A stretch of 64,000 nucleotides of DNA, from NCBI RefSeq assembly GCF_014635865.1, contig NZ_BMDQ01000001.1, forward strand, positions 1,550,001-1,614,000, written 5' to 3'. Positions 47,166-53,772 of the stretch are shown here, in pieces. Position 1 is the first letter of the stretch, and each line of letters opens with the position of its first letter. The stretch comes from Winogradskyella haliclonae. GTDB lineage: Bacteria; Bacteroidota; Bacteroidia; Flavobacteriales; Flavobacteriaceae. The notes beneath the pieces were generated by a model. That model was given only the letters and a program-made list of their open reading frames with translations. It did no database searches and was not told where the DNA came from. The translations under genes and the position numbers were made by a program.

Positions 47166-47960
47166 ATGAAAATGATAAAGACCAAATTTATTGTATTACT
47201 TGCGAGCTGTTTAATAGTTAGTTGTAATTCTGAAGAAATAGAAGTAGAATTAGTTGACAAAAAGCTGTTTTATTCTGCAATTTTCAATAAACCTAAAGGA
47301 AAAGAGTTAACTCGTATAGATACTATACAGAGTGTTTATTCAAGATATTTAAGTGAGACTGATTGGAAAAAGTCATTAAATGAAATTGAGTTTAAGATTA
47401 AAAATAAAACTGAAAACAAAATTTTCCTAGTCAATAGGAAAACAATTATTAATCAAGCATATAAGGATGAACTCGATACCTATTCCGAAAAGTTCGACTC
47501 TGATATTTATTTTGAAGTTAAAGATTCATTAGGAAGAAAATTGAGTTGGACAGGCTCATTACATTGGATTAATAATGGAACTATTCCTCATAATGACATC
47601 AAAAAATATAAGGAGCAATTTCAAAAATTAAATTCTGCAATTGAAAATACCATTTATAATAATTTTGATGACGAAAAAAGACTTAAAAATTTTGAGATAT
47701 TGAACCCAGGTGAGACTATAACCATTAAAGCTAATCTAAGTTTACCAATTCCTATAGACTATAATAATATTCTTGATTATAACACGGCTCTACCAATGTA
47801 TAAAAATAATATCTACAGATTGAGACTCCATTATCTAGTTAATAAGAAGGATATTGAAAACAGTTTGCCAAAACATATTTTGGATAGTTTAAAAAGAGAA
47901 AATATTATTATTAGAGATATTCAGTTTAGCTCAAAAGAAATACAAGTCTCCCCTAATTAA
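47166..47960 (+). CDS. Unrecognised lipoprotein, candidate immunity protein of the RHS tip
   Basis: The 264-residue protein has a lipoprotein signal peptide with lipobox LIVSC (lipidated Cys20). The mature part is hydrophilic, AT-rich in DNA, and rich in Lys, Asn and Ile. A central segment, VKDSLGRKLSWTGSLHWINN, is followed by the beta-rich LNPGETITIKANLSLPIPID and ends in IIIRDIQFSSKEIQV. No known family is recognised. Its ATG starts two bases after the stop of the RHS toxin gene, the usual place of an immunity gene. A periplasm-facing lipoprotein would fit a protease acting in the envelope. Function is inferred from position alone. Confidence 0.72.
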   Translation: MKMIKTKFIVLLASCLIVSCNSEEIEVELVDKKLFYSAIFNKPKGKELTRIDTIQSVYSRYLSETDWKKSLNEIEFKIKNKTENKIFLVNRKTIINQAYKDELDTYSEKFDSDIYFEVKDSLGRKLSWTGSLHWINNGTIPHNDIKKYKEQFQKLNSAIENTIYNNFDDEKRLKNFEILNPGETITIKANLSLPIPIDYNNILDYNTALPMYKNNIYRLRLHYLVNKKDIENSLPKHILDSLKRENIIIRDIQFSSKEIQVSPN

Positions 47961-48001
47961 AAAATGGGAATAAAATATTGTATTATAAAAACACAATTAT
48001 T

Positions 48002-48808
48002 CTAAAATACCAGAAGTAATCTTATATCTTCTGGTATTTTATTTTTATCTACTATTTTATTGTAAACTCTTTTAGCCTTTCGTCTCATGATTTTATCTTC
48101 TTTTACTTCAGAAGTTTTTAGCAAACACAGAGAATAATAAATCTTATAATTTTCGTTGTCTTTAAAAGAAGAACTTTTCTCAAGATATTCCAATCCCGCT
48201 AAGTAATTTCCATTTAATGTTAATAGAGTTCCTTTAAGGAAAAATAAGTCTTCGTTTATTTTTAGTCCTAATTCATTATATCTTTTTATTGCTATATTTA
48301 AGTTTTCTAAACCTTCTTCCAAATCTTTAAATATAGTAGAAGTCAAAGCCAATCCATAGTAGCCTTCTGGGCTTTCGGGAAAATATTTAATAGTCTCTAT
48401 ATACTTCTTCCTAGCTAGCTGGAAACCTTCATTATTCCCAAACTTCATAGCTTCAGCAGCTAAATTTATTTTAAATTCAATAGACTTATTATTAGATAAA
48501 CTGTCAGCCATGTAATAACAAACAGTTGCATATTCATCATTCATCAATCTCAAACTGTAACCTGCAAAAAACATAGCATCGCAAAATGTAGAATCTGCTT
48601 TATAAGCATTTAGAAAAACTTCAGAAGTTTTTTTTAAATATTTTTTTTCTAATGATTTATTTAAATTGAGCGTTTTGATACCAATATTAAAAAGTCTTAA
48701 AGCCTCTGGACTTTTTGACTCACAGTATAACCTCTTTCCTTCTAAATAATTTTGAGCCAAAAACAACCATGGACATAAAATAAAAAATGCAAGAATGACT
48801 TTTTTCAT
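48002..48808 (-). CDS. Exported TPR-like protein of unknown function
   Basis: Starting at the ATG at 48808 (MKKVILAFFILCPWLFLAQ) gives 268 residues with a standard signal peptide. Starting ten codons further up would precede it with a charged run. The rest is helical, with TPR-like pairs: YLKKTSEVFLNAYKADSTF, YIETIKYFPESPEGYYGLAL, DLEEGLENLNIAIKRYNEL and YLAGLEYLEKSSSFKDNEN. It is AT-rich, convergent with the RHS operon, and not part of any known operon. It could be a passenger or old immunity gene of the island; nothing in the sequence proves this. Confidence 0.65.
   Translation of the reverse strand: MKKVILAFFILCPWLFLAQNYLEGKRLYCESKSPEALRLFNIGIKTLNLNKSLEKKYLKKTSEVFLNAYKADSTFCDAMFFAGYSLRLMNDEYATVCYYMADSLSNNKSIEFKINLAAEAMKFGNNEGFQLARKKYIETIKYFPESPEGYYGLALTSTIFKDLEEGLENLNIAIKRYNELGLKINEDLFFLKGTLLTLNGNYLAGLEYLEKSSSFKDNENYKIYYSLCLLKTSEVKEDKIMRRKAKRVYNKIVDKNKIPEDIRLLLVF
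48004..48040. terminator. Bidirectional terminator embedded in the end of a coding sequence
   Basis: A perfect 13-bp stem (AAAATACCAGAAG ... CTTCTGGTATTTT) with an 11-base loop follows the lipoprotein gene on the plus strand and also encodes the last dozen codons of the convergent minus-strand gene. Its plus-strand side runs into ATTTTT. Confidence 0.7.
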
Positions 48809-48895
48809 TTTTTTAATTTTGACTAATATACAAATCAATGGAAAATAATAGTACTAACTAGTTAATGAATTAATTTATAGGCATAACAATTAAAT

Positions 48896-48925
48896 AAACG
48901 CTCGTAATAATACGGGCGTTTTTTA
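48896..48925 (+). terminator. Terminator-like hairpin (first of a near-identical pair)
   Basis: AAACGCTCG pairs with CGGGCGTTT (48913-48921, one G-T wobble) followed by a T run. No plus-strand gene ends directly before it. Its sequence is almost the same as the hairpin at 49867-49896. The rest of the 48809-49074 intergenic stretch shows no other recognisable element. Confidence 0.65.
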
Positions 48926-49074
48926 ATTATAAATGTTATCATTATCTTAGAAAGATAAACGTAAAACATTTAAACTCATGGGGGAATTCAAAACCAAACT
49001 TATTATAAAAATTGTTCATGATTAAATTAAATTATACCAATAATAGTTGTAAAATTTCTACTCAAAATAATTTG

Positions 49075-49770
49075 ATGAAATATTTTATTCTTTTTTTGTT
49101 TTTAATCACCATCCCTATTAATGCTCAAGAGGTTGAGATAAAATTCTCTAAGGAATTGTGCAAATGTTTTGACAAGAACTATGATGCTAATGATTTAGAT
49201 TTAGATATAATTAAAGAATGTTTTATATCTGCTTATGAAGAAATCAAAGATGATGTTAATGATATGTTCTTAAAAAAAGTTGATTCATCTGACATAAATA
49301 ATGATAAAGCCTATTTAATGGGTTCAGATTATGCAGGAAAATTAATGGAGAATATTCACAAAAGTATAATTAATGACTGTGACAGTTATTATAAATTCTC
49401 AATAAATCTTTTTGAAGAAATGCATACGAATTTAGTCAAACATAGTCATCAAAAAAATCTTGACTCGCTAACAAATCAAATAAGCAAAGATCCTAATAAT
49501 GCTTTTAAGCTTATTGAGAGAGGGTTAATCTATTTAGGAAAAGGAGATATTAATAATTCAAAAGAGGATTTAGAAAAATCCTTAGAATTAAACTCAACAG
49601 TTCCTAGGGTTTATTTATACTTAGCCATGGTTTATGATTTAGAAGGGAATTCAGATAAATCGATAAGATTATTGCAAGATTCCATATACAAAAATATAGA
49701 TTTTCAAAATGCGGGTTACTTAATTATAATGTATCATGCTATGTTAAAGAGAAAGGTTAGGGAGAAATGA
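49075..49770 (+). CDS. Exported TPR protein of unknown function
   Basis: The ATG at 49075 (MKYFILFLFLITIPINAQ) gives 231 residues with a clean signal peptide. A longer frame from 49012 would bury it. The mature N-terminal half has several cysteines (LCKCF, IKECF, NDCDSYY) that could form disulfides. The C-terminal half has two TPR-like units (AFKLIERGLIYLGKGDIN, SVPRVYLYLAMVYDLEGN-like). No family is recognised. It lies between two near-identical terminator hairpins at the right edge of the RHS island and may be cargo of that island. Confidence 0.65.
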   Translation: MKYFILFLFLITIPINAQEVEIKFSKELCKCFDKNYDANDLDLDIIKECFISAYEEIKDDVNDMFLKKVDSSDINNDKAYLMGSDYAGKLMENIHKSIINDCDSYYKFSINLFEEMHTNLVKHSHQKNLDSLTNQISKDPNNAFKLIERGLIYLGKGDINNSKEDLEKSLELNSTVPRVYLYLAMVYDLEGNSDKSIRLLQDSIYKNIDFQNAGYLIIMYHAMLKRKVREK

Positions 49771-49866
49771 ATTGGGCAGTTAGGATGATGTTCTTCAAAA
49801 ATAGGACAGATTAAAACTCTGGAAATTTAGAAATAATAACTTGTCCCTATAAGGGAATTGATATAG

Positions 49867-49896
49867 AAAACGCCCGTAATTAACGGGCGTTTTTTG
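49867..49896. terminator. Terminator hairpin (second of a near-identical pair)
   Basis: AAAACGCCCG (49867-49876) pairs perfectly with CGGGCGTTTT (49884-49893) and ends in TTTTTT. It lies just past the stop of the minus-strand DUF721 gene and past the plus-strand TPR gene, so it can stop both. Confidence 0.85.
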
Positions 49897-49908
49897 TATT
49901 TAAAAGTA

Positions 49909-50205
49909 TTACCTAAGCATCAAAGATTTAATCACCTCTTTACCAATAGCATCGTTAAGCATGGCAATAATTTTTTCTTTACCATAACTTAATTCTTCTC
50001 GCAACACACTAGAGCTTAATTGTACATATAGTGTGTCGTGTTTGAGCTCTATAGCAGTGGTATAATTATTAACGCCATTACCCATAAGTTTTGCCCAAGC
50101 TTCGCGCACATTAACCTTGTCTAAACCACTTTGTAGATTGTTAGTGACCACAAACTCTTTGAGGACGTCTTCTATAGATTGATTATCGTTATTGCGTTTT
50201 GCCAT
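49909..50205 (-). CDS. DUF721 domain protein
   Basis: The 98-residue protein has the DUF721 pattern: IEDVLKEFVVTNNLQSGLDK, VREAWAKLMGNGVNNYT, LYVQLSSSVLREELSY and the closing IGKEVIKSLMLR. DUF721 proteins are commonly encoded beside recF/dnaA-type genes; a role in DNA replication or RNA binding has been suggested for related families but not settled. It is the last gene of the recF-lipoprotein-DUF721 group, 2 bases after the lipoprotein stop. Confidence 0.87.
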   Translation of the reverse strand: MAKRNNDNQSIEDVLKEFVVTNNLQSGLDKVNVREAWAKLMGNGVNNYTTAIELKHDTLYVQLSSSVLREELSYGKEKIIAMLNDAIGKEVIKSLMLR

Positions 50206-50207
50206 GT

Positions 50208-50630
50208 TTATTCTAAATCCAATTCAATAGGTTGATAGCGTTTGTAAAGATAGATGGTTGCTCTGTCATTAATAACCTTAAGACTATTCTCATCTGCGCT
50301 TAAAACCGTTTCTTTCCAACTCGCGTAAGGTGTTTTGTAATAAAAATTTAAGCTATCGTTTTCAATTTTTACAGTAATGCCTTCAGCATCTTTTGAGGTC
50401 ACGTATTTGGAGTTAAAACCTGGTTTCAGCTTTTTTCTAAAGCCTTGTAAGCTGTCATTAATCCTAATATAATCTATGGTGTCGTTGTACTTGTATTCCT
50501 TTTTATTGCCATCAGTAAAAACCACTTCTTCAATTTCCCAATAGCCATTAACATGTTCTAAAATAGATTCTGGATTCTGAGCGCAAGACATTAAAAATGC
50601 AAAAACTGATAAAACTAAATAACGTCTCAT
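50208..50630 (-). CDS. Lipocalin-like lipoprotein
   Basis: The 140-residue protein has a lipoprotein signal (FAFLMSC, lipidated Cys16). A short beta-barrel-like sequence beginning [20 protein letters not shown] follows, with alternating strands [30 protein letters not shown] and [14 protein letters not shown]. The G-x-W opening is the lipocalin hallmark. The ligand is unknown. Its ATG overlaps the recF stop by 4 bases, so translation is coupled; I recall this pairing with recF as common in Flavobacteriaceae. Confidence 0.78.
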   Translation of the reverse strand: MRRYLVLSVFAFLMSCAQNPESILEHVNGYWEIEEVVFTDGNKKEYKYNDTIDYIRINDSLQGFRKKLKPGFNSKYVTSKDAEGITVKIENDSLNFYYKTPYASWKETVLSADENSLKVINDRATIYLYKRYQPIELDLE

Positions 50631-51706
50631 AACTTTATAATTTTATACGATTGGTGTATCTGTTTGACAACATTTTCTGTACGCTCTGCATGGGTGTCGC
50701 TAATAAATATTTGTCCAAAATGGGCGTCATCTACCATGCTTATGATTTGTGCCACACGATTTTCGTCTAATTTATCAAAAATATCATCTAAAAGTAGAAT
50801 AGGCGGCACACCACTTTGCTGCTTTATAAAATCGAACTGTGCTAATTTTAATGCAATTAAAAAGGATTTTTGCTGGCCTTGGCTACCAAATTTTTTAATT
50901 GGGTAGTCATCAATTTTAAATAATAAATCATCTTTATGTATGCCCACACTGGTGTATTGTATTGCACGGTCTTTGGCGAGATTGCTTTGTAGTAATTCTG
51001 CCAGGTCAGATTCAAACAAATCACTTTTGTAGACCAAATTTACAGTTTCATGACTATTACTTATGGTGGCATACCGTTCTTTAAAAATGGGGATAAACGT
51101 CTCTAGAAAAGCCACTCTCTTTTTAAAAACAGGTTGTCCAAAGGTTTTTAATTGCTCGTTATAGACGTCTAAAGTATCTGCATTGTAGGTGTTATTGGCC
51201 GCAAAATATTTTAATAAAGCATTACGTTGGGATAAGACTTTGTTGTATTTAATTAAGTCTGCTAAATAAGCTTTATCACTTTGCGAGATAACGCTGTCTA
51301 CAAACTTGCGACGCACATCACTACCTTCGGAGATTAAATCGCGATCTGCAGGAGAAATGATGACGAGTGGAATAAAGCCAATATGCTCACTAAATTTTTC
51401 GTAGGCTTTGCCGTTACGTTTAATGACTTTTTTCTGTCCTTTTTTAAGAGAAACTATAATTTTTTCGTCACGCTCATTCTTCTCAAATTGCCCATCAACA
51501 ACAAAAAATTCTTCACCATGTCTGATGTTTTGCGTCGCTACAGGGTTAAAATAACTTTTACCAAAGGCCAAATGATAAATGGCATCTAAAGCATTTGTTT
51601 TTCCGATACCGTTTGATCCCACAAAACAGTTAATTTTAGTATCAAAATCGAAAGTAGAACTTTCAAAATTCTTGTAATTGACTAAAGAGAGTCGGTTTAG
51701 AAACAT
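50627..51706 (-). CDS. recF: DNA replication and repair protein RecF
   Basis: The 359-residue SMC-like ATPase has Walker [16 protein letters not shown] near residue 30, the RecF segment [20 protein letters not shown], the signature [18 protein letters not shown], and Walker [16 protein letters not shown], with D-loop and IFISDTH. It loads RecA at gaps together with RecO and RecR. It is the first gene of a three-gene operon and is transcribed divergently from the TPR membrane protein gene at 51845. Confidence 0.95.
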   Translation of the reverse strand: MFLNRLSLVNYKNFESSTFDFDTKINCFVGSNGIGKTNALDAIYHLAFGKSYFNPVATQNIRHGEEFFVVDGQFEKNERDEKIIVSLKKGQKKVIKRNGKAYEKFSEHIGFIPLVIISPADRDLISEGSDVRRKFVDSVISQSDKAYLADLIKYNKVLSQRNALLKYFAANNTYNADTLDVYNEQLKTFGQPVFKKRVAFLETFIPIFKERYATISNSHETVNLVYKSDLFESDLAELLQSNLAKDRAIQYTSVGIHKDDLLFKIDDYPIKKFGSQGQQKSFLIALKLAQFDFIKQQSGVPPILLLDDIFDKLDENRVAQIISMVDDAHFGQIFISDTHAERTENVVKQIHQSYKIIKL

Positions 51707-51815
51707 AAAATTTGTTGTAAGCGTAGTATTTAAAAGCTTTAGCTTAAGATGTAAAGCGGCTGCAAATTATTGAAAAATAACAAATAAATAGGCTTTTATT
51801 TACCAATAAAAATTT

Positions 51816-51823
51816 TATTTTTG
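51816..51823 (+). promoter_or_regulatory. -7 promoter box of the TPR membrane protein/ribH operon
   Basis: TATTTTTG (perfect TAnnTTTG) lies 21 bases before the ATG at 51845. It overlaps the in-frame upstream start at 51821, so that earlier start is unlikely to be used. Confidence 0.5.
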
Positions 51824-51844
51824 CCCTCGCACAAATACGAAGTC

Positions 51845-52609
51845 ATGGCAACATATAAGAAAAGAGGATACAAACCAAAAACCAAGAAAGAAAAGGTTGA
51901 GGAAATAGAACAAGATTCAACAACAGCTGAGGTATTTAATACCTTAGATGAGTCTGCTTCCAAAACTGAAGAATGGGTGATTAAAAACCAAAACATTATC
52001 TATGGAATCGTTGGTGTTGTAGCTGTAGTGATTTTAGCATACATGGGTTATAATAAGTTTATCGCTGAGCCAAATGCTAAAGATGCAATGAATGAGATGT
52101 CTAAAGCGCAGAGTTATTTTGATGAAGCTATTAACGCTACAGATAAAGATTCGTTATTTACATTATCATTAGAAGGTGGCGAAGGAAAATATGGGATGCT
52201 AGATATTATAGAAGAGTATGGCAGTACGCCAGCAGGAAACCTTGCTAACTATTATGCAGGTATGGCTTACCTTAACATGAAAAAATACGATGAGGCCATA
52301 AAGCACTTAAGTGATTTCTCAAGTGATGACCTTATCTTATCTGCGATTTCTAAAGGTGGTATTGGCGATGCTTTTGTACAGTTAAACCAATCTAAGGATG
52401 GTTTAGAGTATTATGAAAAAGCGATTAAGGTTAATGCAAACGATTATACAACACCGTTGTACTTAAAGAAAGCTGCAATTGTGGCTATGGATTTAGGCGA
52501 ATATCAAAAAGCATTAGATTATTTGAATCGAGTGAAAACAGAGTTTTCAAAATCTAATGAGGCTAAAGACATTGATGTACTTATAGGAAAAGCATCAGCA
52601 AGCTTATAG
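51845..52609 (+). CDS. Membrane-anchored tetratricopeptide repeat protein (YfgM-like)
   Basis: With the start at 51845 (MATYKKRGYKPKTKKEK) the protein has 254 residues: a basic/acidic cytoplasmic segment, one transmembrane helix (IIYGIVGVVAVVILAYMGY, about residues 50-68) and a periplasmic TPR domain (YYAGMAYLNMKKYDEAIKHL, GDAFVQLNQSKDGLEYYEKA, AIVAMDLGEYQKALDYLNRV). The topology is like YfgM, an ancillary factor of the Sec/SurA network, but homology is only general. ribH follows after 2 bases. Confidence 0.82.
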   Translation: MATYKKRGYKPKTKKEKVEEIEQDSTTAEVFNTLDESASKTEEWVIKNQNIIYGIVGVVAVVILAYMGYNKFIAEPNAKDAMNEMSKAQSYFDEAINATDKDSLFTLSLEGGEGKYGMLDIIEEYGSTPAGNLANYYAGMAYLNMKKYDEAIKHLSDFSSDDLILSAISKGGIGDAFVQLNQSKDGLEYYEKAIKVNANDYTTPLYLKKAAIVAMDLGEYQKALDYLNRVKTEFSKSNEAKDIDVLIGKASASL

Positions 52610-52611
52610 AT

Positions 52612-53124
52612 ATGGCTACTGAAAATAAAAATTTATCTAACTACGATAAAGCTACAATCCCAAACGCGAAAGACTTTCGGTTTGGGATTGTTGTTTCAGA
52701 ATGGAATGACACCATTACTGAAGGGCTTTATAAAGGCGCTCTTGAAGCACTTAAAGATTGCGGTGCTTTAGATAAACATATTACACGTTGGAATGTCCCT
52801 GGGAGTTACGAATTGATCTATGGATGCAAAAAAATGCAACACCAAAATGTAGATGTCGTTATTGCTATTGGTTCTGTTATACAAGGCGAGACCAAGCATT
52901 TTGATTTTGTTTGCGATGGTGTTACTCAAGGCATTAAGGATTTGAATGTTATTAGTGATGTTCCTGTTATTTTCTGCGTACTCACAGATAATAATATGCA
53001 GCAATCTATTGACCGCTCGGGAGGCAAACATGGCAATAAAGGGACTGAAGCCGCCATAGCCGCTATAAAAATGGCACAACTACGCAAAGATTCCAACGGA
53101 TTGGGAATGCGTATTGGGTATTAA
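52612..53124 (+). CDS. ribH: 6,7-dimethyl-8-ribityllumazine synthase
   Basis: The 170-residue enzyme has the lumazine synthase motifs FGIVVSEWNDTITEGLYKGA, WNVPGSYELIYGCKKM, VVIAIGSVIQGETKHFDFVC and a KHGNKGTEAAIAAIKMA C-terminal segment. It condenses 5-amino-6-ribitylaminouracil with 3,4-dihydroxy-2-butanone-4-phosphate in riboflavin synthesis. It is coupled to the TPR membrane protein gene upstream. Confidence 0.95.
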   Translation: MATENKNLSNYDKATIPNAKDFRFGIVVSEWNDTITEGLYKGALEALKDCGALDKHITRWNVPGSYELIYGCKKMQHQNVDVVIAIGSVIQGETKHFDFVCDGVTQGIKDLNVISDVPVIFCVLTDNNMQQSIDRSGGKHGNKGTEAAIAAIKMAQLRKDSNGLGMRIGY

Positions 53125-53268
53125 TAATTTAGAATTCTTGTAAATTCCATTTCTGTCAGCTAATCTTCTTTTGGCAGGCTTTTTGTTAACAATTTTTAGG
53201 AGTTGCAATCATCAATTTGCTTGTATTTTAAGTATTTTTGATACTAATCACAGTAACTCTAGACAAGT

Positions 53269-53484
53269 TTGTTTAAACAACGAAAGAATAGAAAGTTTAA
53301 CTATAAGCCACGGTTTCAAAATTCTGAAGAACTTAAAGAGGAAAAAAATTTTGAAACCAAATGGGAAGAAGTTAGGCGAGATTCAAAGCGCAGAGGTCGA
53401 GTTTTTTCTACTTTGCCAGTAATGTTTGTTATGTTAATAGCTGTCATTGTACTAATGTATATTCTTAATGGATATATGAAATAA
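53269..53484 (+). CDS. Small basic single-pass membrane protein (riboflavin locus), TTG start
   Basis: The 71-residue protein has a very basic N-terminus (FKQRKNRKFNYKPRF), a charged helix (KEEKNFETKWEEVRRDSKRR) and one C-terminal transmembrane helix (LPVMFVMLIAVIVLMYILNG). No ATG is available in frame, so the start is TTG at 53269; the N-terminus resembles that of the next small gene and supports this choice. Homologues in databases are sometimes mislabelled riboflavin synthase subunit beta because of the adjacent ribH. The function is unknown. Confidence 0.68.
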   Translation: MFKQRKNRKFNYKPRFQNSEELKEEKNFETKWEEVRRDSKRRGRVFSTLPVMFVMLIAVIVLMYILNGYMK

Positions 53485-53493
53485 GAATTGATT

Positions 53494-53772
53494 ATGGGAT
53501 TACTTAAGACGAGAAAGAATAAAAGGTATAATTATACACCACGATATTATAAAGGCGAAGGAAGTCCTTATGAGTTAAAGCATAAATTTGATGACTATCG
53601 TACAACAGTAAACCCTCCAAAAGGCTTAAAAGCTAAGTTTAATGCAGCTTTAGACGATTACAAAAATAGAGACGAATCTGTAAATAAGCGTGTATTTATT
53701 ATTGTAGCTGTGCTTATTTTGATATTCTTGTTTATTATTGATTTTGATTTATCTATTTTCTTCAAGAGCTAA
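53494..53772 (+). CDS. Small basic single-pass membrane protein before mutL
   Basis: Starting at 53494 (MGLLKTRKNKRYNYTPRYYK) gives 92 residues. Like the preceding gene it has an R/K-N-K-R-Y/F-N-Y-x-P-R-Y/F N-terminus, a charged middle (KHKFDDYRTTVNPPKGLKAK) and a C-terminal membrane helix (VFIIVAVLILIFLFIIDF). Its stop overlaps the mutL ATG (TAATG), so it is translationally coupled to mutL. Function unknown. Confidence 0.75.
   Translation: MGLLKTRKNKRYNYTPRYYKGEGSPYELKHKFDDYRTTVNPPKGLKAKFNAALDDYKNRDESVNKRVFIIVAVLILIFLFIIDFDLSIFFKS

Noticed and set aside
53171..53422. Open frame starting at 53171 after ribH
   Set aside because: It runs through the intergenic stretch and then out of frame across the small membrane protein at 53269; its sequence has no protein-like conservation signs.
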